Shown piece after piece: positions 57,701-63,885 of a stretch of 64,000 nt of DNA (position 1 is its first letter; every line of letters starts with the position of its first letter). The translations under genes were made by a program, and so were the position numbers. Origin of the DNA: Mactromeris polynyma (Eukaryota; Mollusca; Bivalvia; Venerida; Mactridae); assembly GCA_032209605.1 (NCBI GenBank), contig JASFXZ010000014.1, forward strand, positions 15,023,231 to 15,087,230, given 5' to 3'. The notes under the pieces are model-generated. The model saw only the letters and a list, made by a program, of their open reading frames with translations. It had not been told where the DNA came from and searched no databases.

Positions 57701-60700
57701 ATATGTATACCTGAACAAATAAAAATAAGAAAGAAATTATCTTTGAGCATTGATACCACTGTCAAGTTTTATAAGCTTGGACCTGGCACACTTTCCAGGC
57801 TCTAATACTTTTTTTCTTTTTTCAAAGACACTTGTACCAGACTAATGGAAATGTAAAATTTGACTTGTCCAACATAGGAAGGTAGTTGTCTGAGAATATC
57901 AGTCAATTTAGTAACAAATAAATATACACAATGATCTAAAATAATAATCACATGTTTGTGTTTGTGGGATTCAAAGGTTTGACTTACAACTGAACAATTG
58001 CTGATGTTGGTTAGACTTTTCTGGGACTAACTTCAACTCAAATGTTGGTAGCCCGAATGTCGGGCTAGTGGATTTCTAGAGCCCTGACTTTGTTTTAATA
58101 CCTTGCTTGCTTGCTACGCCACTGTATAAAACAGCAAGTCGACTGAACCAATTCAAGCTAATGATAACTTCACCATATTAGTTTAAACTTAATTACCACC
58201 CATCAATTTTGAAACAAGTTATAATGCATAACCAGTGACTGTGAGGTTTGCCTTCAACCTCCAACAAGACTGGATGCCAACCCACAACCTTCAGGATCAT
58301 GGTTCAGGCCTTCTACCCCCTAGACCAATTTCCTTGCATTAATGAAACCCCAGAACTTCAGACCTGGCAGTCAAGTGCTCCTACTCTGAGTAAAGCAACC
58401 AGGCTTTGAAACAATGAATAACACCACTGAAGATACACAAAATGATGGGTTTCTTGTTATGACAACTAAACAAATTCTATATTCATACTGACCTCTTCAT
58501 GCATTTTCTCTAAATCTGACACTCGTTCATTGATGCGACAGTACCTGTAATATGTCAAACATATTCATCACACATCTGGGGCTATTTCATAACAACCAAT
58601 AATTTAACAAAAAATAAACAACTGTATATTCTTTTATCCATTATTAAGTAAGTTTATCAAGCCATCTCAACTTTGCTTACACATCTTTCCCTACATATGG
58701 AAGACATTAAATGCCAATGAACACATATTAAGCAAATATAATTATTGTACTGCAAAATCTGCCATTTTAATGCAGCCCCCAAAGTCTTAAAAAAGTTATC
58801 TGAATATATATTAAGGGTCAAGCAACTAAGCCTTGTACACGATGTGAGCACATAGTACCACAACATAGAATTCCAATCTGAACACCTGTTTCAACAAAAA
58901 TTAACTGCAGTAAAACCTTGATAATAACACCACCCTTGAAAACAAATATTGGTGGTCTTAATATTGAGGTTGAATATAGAGCAAAATAGTAAAAAAGTTC
59001 TTAATATTGAGGTGGTCTTATTATTTAGGTGGTCTTCAAGTGAAGATTTACTGTATATTGATCCAACACTTACAATTCTAGTGACTTTTCTTGCAATTTT
59101 GACTCATAGTCAGCTTGCATTACATGCTTGGCAAAGTTTATATCTCGCTTCAACGTTGCAACATCCTAAAAATACAAGATATCCAATATAAATTATACCT
59201 TGTTATTCTAATCTCCAATTAGTGTTCATGGTACAATCTTACATATTAAGTTGGACAAAGTAAATGGGTTCTGAACATATATTAAGTAAGAAAAAAAAAC
59301 CTATATTTCCAAATCCTAAATCCTCATCAGTTTTACCAAAAAGTACTTTTAAATTTTACTAATTCATTAATGAATTATCATACATTCATAGTCATACTAC
59401 ATTTGGAGAGCAAAGTATTTTTTAAAACGACCGTTACAAATTTCTCACAATTAATTAGGGAAGTAGATAGAAATAGGATGATAAATGAATGCATTGAATA
59501 TGAAGTTTAGAACAACAGAACATCACAAGGGTGAAAGCAAAGCTATCTGCATATAATATAAATATAGAAGACAGACATGTTTTCTTATCGTCCTTAAACA
59601 TAAAAAGTAAAAATTTACCTGTAGAAGGATTTGGATGACTTCTGTCATCTCCTTAAGATCCACAATCTCTGTAACATTTGTCTGTGATGCTCTGTCAAGA
59701 CCAAAGAAGCCAACTTTTGGCTGGTCAGCAAGGTCCGGTCTACAATTGATAGAATTAAATAATAATGTTGTGAATTTAATTTTGAGATTGATAGATATCA
59801 AAATAAAAACGTGTAGTAAATAAAGAAGATACAATGCACCCAATGTGGGGCTTGAGCTCAGAACCCCCTCAATACTAGTGCATGCTCTGCCGACTGAGCT
59901 AACAAGGTTAGTGTCTAACCTAATTCCACTACAATGTCCCTCTTCTGGTAACTGACACTCAACAACTATGGGCCTTAAAGCACTGCTGTCATAATAATAT
60001 TAAATTTAAGAGGAAAATGCACCCAATGACAATGTTTGGTATGTGTTGAAAAATCGAGGGGAAAAAGTACGCCAAATATGGGCCTTGATCCCACAACCCC
60101 CCAAAACACTAGTACGGTGCTCTACCGACTGAGCTAACAGTGCTGTTGGGCTAGTTCTTGGATAGCTTCAACTTTCAAGGCAGGATTGGCCTCTCTGAAA
60201 TAAGATGACACACATTTTTAGACTACAAGCCTAGTTTGTTTTTGCTTTTGTTCTTCTACTACTTCCAATATCTATGCAATGCCGCATAAGTAACATACTC
60301 ACATCCATTAATTACTATATATACAATTGTGGGGAGAGCACCCAACATTGAAAACAGGATAAAATCATGTCCTATTTATGATATCATCATGTCGTATACA
60401 CACAATTCGTCAATGCCCCAGATGGCCAGAGTGTGCCCTGAACTTACAGGGATTGGGAAGACGGCTACTTACCCACATGCCACAGTATGATAATGTGGTG
60501 TTGACCCTAACAGTTCCAATAAAAGATGATTAGATCTAGTCAAATTATTGACATTCTCAGTTAAACAAAACGCGTCCATCATGATCCAGAGAAGAGTTCC
60601 GTGTTTACAATCGGAACATAAAAAATGACGTCAAAATGCATAGCATACATTTTCCCGTATTTACGAATGGAAAATCCATTTCCGGTTGAAAATTGGCTTC

Positions 60701-60889
60701 TAATTGAGTTAGTTATATCGTTATTGCTTTGATCAGGAACATCCAATCGAATTAACAAATACGCAGGACCTACCTGAAAAGTCTGTCATCATTATCTGTC
60801 GTGCCGTAAATAGATAAAATCCTTTCTTGAAGCTCATGTTCCGCATTTGAATACTCAGCGCCCGTCGGATCTCTGACGAGCAGCGCCAT
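27691..60889 (-). CDS. DUF4709/C10orf67-like coiled-coil protein, 23 exons, 616 aa
   Basis: Twenty-three minus-strand exons join in consistent phase from ATG (60889) to TGA (27691-27693), giving 616 residues. Residues about 48-155 carry a pattern I associate with the DUF4709 family of C10orf67-type proteins: GFFGLDRASQTNVTEI, then KEMTEVIQILLQ, KLQEKSLELYCRINERVSDL and RRAFRQQLSDAIARV. Long amphipathic helices follow (about 128-206, 268-490), rich in Glu, Lys and Gln with heptad-like spacing. A Pro/Ser-rich, probably disordered tail runs from 497 to 616. There is no signal peptide or membrane segment. The vertebrate relatives are poorly characterised, so no function is assigned. Several exons are only 15-51 nt and in phase 0, which suits alternative splicing. 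Extra microexons are possible at 42401-42409 and 53716-53745. Family assignment is from memory of the motif pattern. Confidence 0.8.
28625..29030 (+). repeat. 25-bp minisatellite array, about 16 copies
   Basis: The unit is close to TATGGTAACCAAGTTTAGGT plus TATTT. Variants are CCAAATTTAGG and GGTATCAAAG. Two longer stretches repeat in the same variant order, suggesting block duplication. Confidence 0.92.
30045..30180 (+). mobile_element. SINE-tail fragment
   Basis: ACATACAGTGGTCACCTGAC, then CTAACCAGCGTTCCTGGGTTACC. Close copies occur at 34340-34460 and 38210-38310, and a related inverted piece at 43300-43460. No tRNA-like head is present in this copy. Confidence 0.6.
30657..30830 (+). mobile_element. 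Pogo-like MITE, family 1, diverged
   Basis: ACAATAAAACTTCACTTAAA opens it and GGTGGTCTTATTGACTTTG closes it, with ATATTAAGACCACCTCATT inside. Confidence 0.6.
31192..31267 (-). CDS. Coiled-coil gene exon 22
   Basis: 76 nt (2+72+2) encoding NQIMSENDREDIPTDVVPLP and then ERPP. The upstream acceptor TATTTTCAG|AAAATC is required, because an alternative AG 8 nt inside would bring in a stop. The donor is CCAAG|GTTAGT. Confidence 0.75.
31929..32055 (-). CDS. Coiled-coil gene exon 21
   Basis: 127 nt encoding PDIKYARPINPNATPGAPQE, then KDYISYTVSAPSGRGTALF. The acceptor is CTTCCTTACAG and the donor GATG|GTAAGT. It is Pro/Asn-rich and non-helical, part of the disordered tail. Confidence 0.8.
32150..32300 (+). 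mobile_element. MITE-like repeat, family 3
   Basis: It contains CAGCAACCTCTCCAGAGTGG, GAGCAACAACCTCTCTTCAA, GTAAGTCTCACAAAGTGAGT and TGTTCAGGAGAGGATGTG. Inverted ends are imperfect. Intronic. Confidence 0.55.
32613..32675 (-). CDS. Coiled-coil gene exon 20
   Basis: 63 nt, phase 0, encoding ADTPLGINPSSKHASPTKRP and then L. The acceptor is TTATTGTTTCAG and the donor TTG|GTAAGT. Confidence 0.8.
33158..33245 (-). CDS. Coiled-coil gene exon 19
   Basis: 88 nt encoding LHALKDESYIRQQLQRQAAN and then LHHAAVSYS after a split Ser codon. The acceptor is ATATTTTCAG and the donor TCT|GTGAGT. It marks the end of the coiled-coil region. Confidence 0.8.
33490..33750 (+). repeat. 43-bp tandem repeat, about 6 copies
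   Basis: The unit contains CACTATTTAGTATCTCAGTA then TAACAATGATATCTTTGTCA. Two central copies have TTAGACAC in place of TCAAGACAC and GAGTATAAC in place of CAGTATAAC. Intronic, between exons 18 and 19. Confidence 0.9.
33755..33905 (+). mobile_element. MITE-like repeat, family 3
   Basis: Contains CAGTTGTTGTTGAGAGGTTG, then GAGAGGTTGTTGCTCCAGAC and GACACGTTGCACTGTATGG. It directly follows the 43-bp array. Confidence 0.55.
33995..34060 (-). CDS. Coiled-coil gene exon 18
   Basis: 66 nt (1+63+2) encoding LKREIERIHKTWEKKFAILQ and then Q. The acceptor is TCATTTCAG and the donor CAGAG|GTAAGA. Strongly helical. Confidence 0.8.
34340..34460 (+). mobile_element. SINE-tail fragment
   Basis: ACATACAGTGGTCACACAAC, then CTAACCAGCATTCCTGGGTT and ACTAACCTGTTCTTCTGCAAG. 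Same repeat as 30045-30180. Intronic. Confidence 0.6.
34608..34699 (-). CDS. Coiled-coil gene exon 17
   Basis: 92 nt (90+2) encoding ERAKLAEALQGDSDVSKLRK and then NEQMLRDEVL. The acceptor is CTTGATATAG and the donor CTGAG|GTAAGT. Confidence 0.8.
34700..37971. other. Intron 16 of the coiled-coil gene
   Basis: 3.3 kb. It holds one short family 1 MITE (36165-36247, ACAGTAAAACACTTAAAG to GAGGTTTCACTG) and no exon that fits the gene's phases. Confidence 0.5.
37972..38079 (-). CDS. Coiled-coil gene exon 16
   Basis: 108 nt, phase 0, encoding NSEATEAQLRAREQAEKDKM and then KQLHDTERKLKEELAR. The acceptor is TATACTTACAG and the donor AGG|GTGTGT. Highly charged coiled coil. Confidence 0.82.
38123..38220 (+). 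mobile_element. CAGT-ended MITE, family 2, partial
   Basis: Starts ACAGTCCGACCTGGTTCATT and carries TTTATTTTGAATAATACATGG. The far end is lost near the SINE-tail fragment that follows. Confidence 0.55.
38514..38579 (-). CDS. Coiled-coil gene exon 15
   Basis: 66 nt, phase 0, encoding IAKQKEEMERMMRDKLNQAS and then QA. The acceptor is AATTTTCAG and the donor GCT|GTGAGT. Confidence 0.82.
38651..38826 (+). mobile_element. Pogo-like MITE, family 1
   Basis: ACAGTAAATCCTCGCTTATA to TATTGAGGTATCACAGTAT, with ATAATTAGACCACCTCATAT inside. Intronic, 70 bp from the exon 15 acceptor. Confidence 0.65.
38830..42400. other. Large part of intron 14 of the coiled-coil gene
   Basis: AT-rich with no supported exon or clear repeat family. 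Short open frames such as 41202-41465 have no splice or family support. Confidence 0.5.
42401..42409 (-). CDS. Possible 9-nt microexon (Ser-Ala-Gly) of the coiled-coil gene
   Basis: On the minus strand, TTTTATATTTTACAG is followed by TCTGCAGGA and then GTAAGT. Inclusion would add Ser-Ala-Gly between exons 14 and 15, both phase 0, without shifting the frame. Strong sites on both sides of only nine bases are unlikely by chance, but no transcript evidence is available. Confidence 0.35.
42470..42652 (+). mobile_element. MITE-like repeat, family 3, near full length
   Basis: Opens ACAGTACAACCTCTCTAAAA and closes CTAGAGAGGTTGCACTGTAT, giving inverted ends. The interior has GAGCAACAACCTCTCTTCAA and ACTTATGCATCTCCCAAAGA. 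It is the best copy in the window and defines the ends of the family. Confidence 0.7.
43418..43560 (-). mobile_element. tRNA-derived SINE (family S1), inverted
   Basis: On the plus strand GACTACTTCCTGGGTAACTA, then ACCTTTAGATCAGGAGTAAG and GGCACTCCATACCTCAGTC. This is the reverse complement of the S1 head and tail. Confidence 0.6.
45108..45173 (-). CDS. Coiled-coil gene exon 14
   Basis: 66 nt, phase 0, encoding LQIEIESIKNNADQDKEHTE and then KM. The acceptor is TTCTTTTTAAG and the donor ATG|GTATGT. Same size as exon 15. Confidence 0.8.
45500..45598 (+). mobile_element. Pogo-like MITE, family 1, 3' part
   Basis: ATTAAGACCACCTCAATAAT, then GGTGGTCATATTATAGAGGT and TTTACTGTAAA. The 5' end is missing. 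It lies about 50 bp from the exon 13 donor. Confidence 0.6.
45646..45704 (-). CDS. Coiled-coil gene exon 13
   Basis: 59 nt (2+57) encoding KEIERLGQQITNEKMEKQQ after a split Gln codon. The acceptor is TTCTTTTGCAG and the donor CAG|GTAGGT. Confidence 0.8.
46129..46270 (-). CDS. Coiled-coil gene exon 12
   Basis: 142 nt (141+1) encoding IEESIHSKTPSVNHEAEGLR, then EDLDAVNQKVGQLQDSLQDK and DDQNTKL. The acceptor is TTTACACACAG and the donor TTAC|GTGAGT. It starts the second long coiled coil. Confidence 0.82.
47423..47585 (+). repeat. Dispersed repeat, GTGTCCACAGGACACAGGTG type
   Basis: AACTAGAAATGTGTCCACAG, AATCAAGGGGCATAACTCTT, then AGGTCAAATACTTTTTGAGA. The same order occurs at 62838-63075. I recall similar dispersed repeats from bivalve genomes. 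It has no coding capacity. Confidence 0.65.
48351..48567. mobile_element. MITE with 12-bp perfect inverted ends (TGCTCCCCGAAG)
   Basis: TGCTCCCCGAAG at 48351-48362 is the exact reverse complement of CTTCGGGGAGCA at 48556-48567, giving a 217-bp element without coding sequence. The interior contains CAGTGGTTGCTGAGAAACAG. Target-site duplication is not clear. Confidence 0.7.
48982..49008 (-). CDS. Coiled-coil gene exon 11 (27 nt)
   Basis: Encodes GVQANIKPL in phase 0, between acceptor TTATGTATCTAG and donor CTG|GTAAGA. Its small size and phase 0 make it skippable without frameshift. Confidence 0.65.
49009..51213. other. Intron 10 of the coiled-coil gene
   Basis: 2.2 kb. An exon-like stretch at 49842-49922 was considered and not accepted. 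No repeat family is clear. The open frame at 50648-50887 has no splice support. Confidence 0.5.
51214..51228 (-). CDS. Coiled-coil gene exon 10 (15-nt microexon)
   Basis: Encodes SVREK in phase 0, between acceptor ATATTTTTATTCAG and donor AAG|GTATAC. Called because strong sites flank five in-frame codons between two phase-0 exons. Confidence 0.55.
51719..51769 (-). CDS. Coiled-coil gene exon 9
   Basis: 51 nt, phase 0, encoding SFMESPPTITVPTVRPP. The acceptor is TTTTGTATCAG and the donor CCG|GTAAGT. Pro-rich spacer between the two coiled coils. Confidence 0.75.
51818..51990 (+). mobile_element. CAGT-ended MITE, family 2, diverged
   Basis: ACAGACGAACTTCGTTCATT, then AATTTATTTTGAATAAAAAA, GTCGACGTGCATAAGAAGAT and AAATCAGGTCTTACTATAAT. 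Motif order matches the reverse of 22457-22634. It lies next to exon 9. Confidence 0.6.
53716..53745 (-). CDS. Possible 30-nt exon (NDDLKSYIRM) of the coiled-coil gene
   Basis: Strong acceptor TATGCTTTCAG, ten open codons in phase 0, then a weak donor ATG|GTTAAT. It would fit in frame between exons 8 and 9. The weak donor lowers confidence. Confidence 0.3.
54521..54723. mobile_element. MITE with about 40-bp inverted ends and TCA target duplication
   Basis: Left end GGCCATCCTTAAAAAAGTG, then TTTGTTTGCAGTTATGCGACC. The right end is the near-exact reverse complement, finishing CTTTTTAAGGATGGCC. TCA stands on both sides. The 203-bp interior is non-coding and has a GGTAGGTAGGTAG run. A 3-bp duplication suggests a PIF/Harbinger-type origin (inference). 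Confidence 0.8.
54891..54941 (-). CDS. Coiled-coil gene exon 8
   Basis: 51 nt, phase 0, encoding PSLADSERPSAITPQTP. The acceptor is TTTGCTTTCAG and the donor CCG|GTAAAA. Same length as exon 9 and similarly Pro-rich. Confidence 0.75.
55978..56001 (-). CDS. Coiled-coil gene exon 7 (24-nt microexon)
   Basis: Encodes DRESEMLM in phase 0. The acceptor is CATTTTCATACAG and the donor ATG|GTGGGT. Confidence 0.6.
56155..56280 (-). mobile_element. tRNA-derived SINE (family S1), inverted
   Basis: On the plus strand GACTACTTCCTGGGTAACTA, CAAACTCACAACCATTGGAAG, GTCAGGCACTCTACCCTTGA, then CCACTTTGCCTCCCC. This is the complement of the S1 head and tail. Intronic. Confidence 0.65.
56574..56750 (-). CDS. 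Coiled-coil gene exon 6
   Basis: 177 nt, phase 0, 59 codons: KNLQRKVRQEKNMIEGEAGE, LEKKYKELQATIQRNESIIH, MLKMQIQQLQNKEPSVADS. The acceptor is CAATCCGCAG and the donor AGT|GTAAGT. Long heptad-rich helix following the DUF4709-like region. Confidence 0.85.
56789..56970 (+). mobile_element. Pogo-like MITE, family 1, diverged
   Basis: ACAGAAAAACCTTACTTAAA to CCAAGGTTTCATCACA, with AATGGTGGTCTCATTACC near the end. It begins 40 bp from the exon 6 acceptor. Confidence 0.6.
57380..57454 (-). CDS. Coiled-coil gene exon 5: DUF4709-like region, C-terminal part
   Basis: 75 nt, phase 0: RVGTVRRAFRQQLSDAIARV and then AVLYN. The acceptor is TTTTCCATCACAG and the donor AAT|GTATGT. The RRAFRQQLSDAIA stretch is the motif I most associate with C10orf67-type proteins. 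Confidence 0.85.
58225..58345 (-). mobile_element. tRNA-derived SINE, inverted, diverged
   Basis: On the plus strand CAACCCACAACCTTCAGGAT, CATGGTTCAGGCCTTCTACC, then CCCTAGACCAATTTCCTTG. This resembles the complement of the S1 head. Intronic. Confidence 0.5.
58493..58544 (-). CDS. Coiled-coil gene exon 4: DUF4709-like region
   Basis: 52 nt (1+51) encoding YCRINERVSDLEKMHEE after a split Leu codon. The acceptor is ACATATTACAG and the donor GAG|GTCAGT. Confidence 0.8.
58909..59057 (+). mobile_element. Pogo-like MITE, family 1, 17 bp from the exon 3 boundary
   Basis: GCAGTAAAACCTTGATAATA to AGTGAAGATTTACTGTATA, with ATTGGTGGTCTTAATATTGA inside. It ends 16 bp from the exon 3 donor at 59073. Confidence 0.7.
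59074..59165 (-). CDS. Coiled-coil gene exon 3: DUF4709-like region
   Basis: 92 nt (90+2): DVATLKRDINFAKHVMQADY and then ESKLQEKSLE. The acceptor is CTTGTATTTTTAG and the donor AATT|GTAAGT. Confidence 0.85.
59619..59739 (-). CDS. Coiled-coil gene exon 2: start of the DUF4709-like region
   Basis: 121 nt (1+120): PDLADQPKVGFFGLDRASQT, then NVTEIVDLKEMTEVIQILLQ. The acceptor is CTATCAATTGTAG and the donor CAG|GTAAAT. The G-x-x-x-x-D-x-A-x-Q-T segment fits the family start as I remember it. Confidence 0.85.
59838..59910 (-). mobile_element. tRNA-like SINE head, copy 1
   Basis: Reverse complement gives TGTTAGCTCAGTCGGCAGAG, then GAGGGGGTTCTGAGCTCAAG. It is a tRNA-like fold with weak stems. A second copy lies at 60066-60142. 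Confidence 0.55.
60066..60142 (-). mobile_element. tRNA-like SINE head, copy 2
   Basis: Reverse complement gives CTGTTAGCTCAGTCGGTAGA, then GGGGGTTGTGGGATCAAGG. It starts immediately after an exon-like stretch (60141-60194). Confidence 0.55.
60774..60889 (-). CDS. Coiled-coil gene exon 1 with start codon
   Basis: ATG at 60887-60889, then MALLVRDPTGAEYSNAEHEL, QERILSIYGTTDNDDRLF and AG|GTAGGT. This ATG is the first in the frame after a G/C-rich patch, and the joined frame runs on through all 23 exons. No TATA box was noticed. The 5' UTR limit is unknown. Confidence 0.8.
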
Positions 60890-62837
60890 ATTTGTTGCTA
60901 TCAACAAACTACTCTTCAATTTAAAAGGGGAGCAACTGTTACTTGCATTTGATTTGCCAACTGCAATAATTACCGCCCTTTAAATATGCTAATTCGCTAT
61001 TTTGTCAATGGACTTGTCTTATAATCTTCACATTTAATTCAAGAACTTTGTAAAATCATATGATATCGACTAAGAATACTGAATGTGAAATCTCAGATTG
61101 TCTGCACATGTTTCTGTGTTTATAAATGAATACCTGTGCAAAAGTATTTGTCTGTTAGTCAGCTAACCAAGTTTTATGTAGCAACCCCATGTAATAGTTT
61201 TAAAGTATTACTGATGTGGAAAGTAGTTGGTTTAAATAATCAGAATGCAAGTTGGGAATTTAACAGATAGTAGGGGATTTTCCAACATGACGTTTTGATA
61301 TATAATTTTTATTTGCATATTGAATACTGAAAATATTTTTTTACAAAATAGCAATTTAATCATTATTACAGTAATGAACAGCGAGACAAATGACGAGAAA
61401 GCATGTAATTTTGGATTGTGAGTTTTCGAATTTTCAATATATCGAGATATGAAGCCTGGGTTTTTTTGTTTTATAATCAACATGAAATGACAATATCACG
61501 TAGACCTATCATTTTTTTAAAAACGTTCTCTGACATGCTTTCATGTCAGAGTTGCTTATGCATATAGGGTTCTCAGTCTGTGACAATGAAATATCTTAGA
61601 AGAAAGTCGGAGTTGAATATCTTATTCAGGCAAATTTCTGTCAAATTCGATGAAATGAAAAATCGTCAGCAGGATAACAGTAATAACAATTAATTTATAT
61701 TCGCTAATTATACATGCATAACATGTATAGTACAACCTCAATAATAAGACCACCCTTGGTACCCTTGAAAAATGGTCTTCTTATTTTGGTGGTCTTAATA
61801 TAGACGTTGTATAAAGACCAAAACAGCGAAAATGGACTTGTAATATTATGAGTGTTTTTAATGTCGAGGTGGTCTTATACTGAGGTGGTCTTAACGTGAG
61901 GTTTTACATGTACGATGAAAGTCGGGATATGATAAGGAACACGGAGCAAGGACACCTTCTACCCCTCTGGCTAGGACAGCCGGGTCGCAGTTTTCCAGAC
62001 TTTTAAGTATGAGATAATGGTTGGACAATACTTACCCAACATTCATGGGTATTATTACATATAATGTGTGTTAGCTGTTGTAGTACTATTAAAATGTCTT
62101 ACATATAACTTGTACATTAGTAAGAGCAGCAACAGTAAATACCAGATTTGCATGGAAAAAAACACTGTAATTTATGACCTCTGAAGACTTCAATGATCCT
62201 AATTTTACTTAATATTCAGTAATCGGTCTGACAAATAACAACTAATATGTATTAGCAAATAAGCATAAACATTTTGAAATGCAAATCACTGGACAAGACA
62301 TAGGTAGAAATGATCGCAAGTTGCAACACAGCAATACGCGTGGTATAACATGTAACTTTCAGAAAGCAATATGAAAATCACTCAAAAGATGTGACAGTGT
62401 ATATCAATCACGATACCTATACAATCCAACTATAAAGCATAAAAACACACAAACTTTTACTTATCGAAATATAGATACAATTTTAGTAACACGATAAACC
62501 AATTTTTTGAACGAGGGGAAACAACTAGGGGTTGCTCATATATGTAATTGTAGCAGTTGTCTCTCTTGGACAAATATAACGTCCAATCTAGTTGTTAGTA
62601 ATTCCATTAAAACATTGATTGCTTGTTCATAACTCAGGCACGAAAATTTCGACAATTTAAAAGTTACAAAACCGTACGTGACAGAAAAAATCTTGAAAAA
62701 CGGCGTAAACCCGATGGAAACAAACAAAACCAAAGCTAACCGAAACACACAACCGTTGTGTATATAAACAGTTCTATACATTAGGTAAACATATGTGATT
62801 CTGCAAATAAACACGAGTAATGTTTGAACTTTTTAAC
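60890..62837. other. Upstream region of the coiled-coil gene, no further gene seen
   Basis: It holds the putative promoter side of the coiled-coil gene and a family 1 MITE at 61728-61908. Open frames at 61232-61483 and 62536-62814 show no splice sites or domains. Confidence 0.5.
61728..61908 (+). mobile_element. Pogo-like MITE, family 1
   Basis: TAGTACAACCTCAATAATAA to CTTAACGTGAGGTTTTACAT, with inner GACCACCCTTGG and GGTGGTCTTATACTGAGG. Well preserved. Confidence 0.7.
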
Positions 62838-63075
62838 TAGAAATGCGTCCACAGGATACAGGTGCCCCACTCCACTTAATCAAGGGGCGTAACTTTGCTC
62901 TTCTAAAATAAATACAACCGAAAAAATCAATATGTGCAATTTCATGTAATGACTAGTATAGCTATGAAGTTTTATCACTTAAGGTCAAATACTTTTTGAG
63001 ATACGAACGACACATTGGACGGAATGTCGGACGGACGGACGGGCAAGGGCAAATCAAACTTAGTTATGGGGGCAC
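62838..63075 (+). repeat. Dispersed repeat, CCACAGGATACAGGTGCC type
   Basis: AACTAGAAATGCGTCCACAG, CTTAATCAAGGGGCGTAACT, AAGGTCAAATACTTTTTGAG, then a GGACGGACGGACGG run and TTATGGGGGCACAAC. It is a longer copy of 47423-47585. Confidence 0.65.
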
Positions 63076-63885
63076 AACATTTAACATGTTTTCCAATCAC
63101 AGTAGTTCTGGGACAGAAACATCCCTAAGAGCAATAATATTGGATTCAGTACAGAAACAAAACAAATATTTCAAACATTTTCATTTCAATATTCAGCCAG
63201 TTTTTAATGACTGTATTCAAATTTCCCTTTGATTGAGTATCATGAAGCCGTGACATTCACTATTTATTACAATATATGTATATGTGTTCATCAATGCACC
63301 TTCTCTTCCATGATATACACTCATACGCAAATGATTATGGTTAAGGCGTTGTAATGTTTTTGCAGTGCTCTTCAAACTATTTTTGCAACTACTGTAATAC
63401 AGATAGCGAATTCTTTAGACTGAAAACTAACTGTTAATAGAGTCTTTGTAAGAACTGGTGCGTATGATGCGTATTGCAAAGTGTTTGCGTATTTCATTTG
63501 CGTCATGAGCACCATCAGGGTTATAAGACGCTTTCTTTGTGCCTTGTTAACCCCGTTGTCTTATATCCGCTCAATTAAAACGGCATTGAACCTGGTTGAA
63601 ACCTATTAAGTAGAGTGAGCTTATTTCATCTAGTTTAAAACCATTTTGTTCAGTCAAAGTAATTCGCGACATGCACCAACTCAAATTTGGCACCGTAAAT
63701 TGTACGTCATGTCGATTTTCTAACATGTATTACAAAATTCGGTCGATAAATGACAAATATTTCCTTTTCTTGGTATACTTCTGTCGATGAAACTCATAAA
63801 TAATTTTCACTTTTGGAATTAGTAAGTGATGTATTGCTTGCTTGAAAACGGTGACATTTTAAGAAAATACGAAATGGTGCATACA
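63076..63885. other. Gene-free stretch
   Basis: No supported exon, repeat family or RNA gene was seen. Confidence 0.5.

Noticed and set aside
59838..60142. Two tRNA genes on the minus strand
   Set aside because: Weak acceptor and anticodon stems, and two diverged copies close together. Treated as SINE heads.
60626..60633. Perfect CRE (TGACGTCA) in intron 1 of the coiled-coil gene
   Set aside because: An 8-mer match alone is weak, and other TGACGTCA-like matches occur in the window, including inside exons.
60894..60905. X-box-like motif (GTTGCTATCAAC) upstream of the coiled-coil start, hinting at ciliary regulation
   Set aside because: Several mismatches to the RFX consensus. Too weak to claim.
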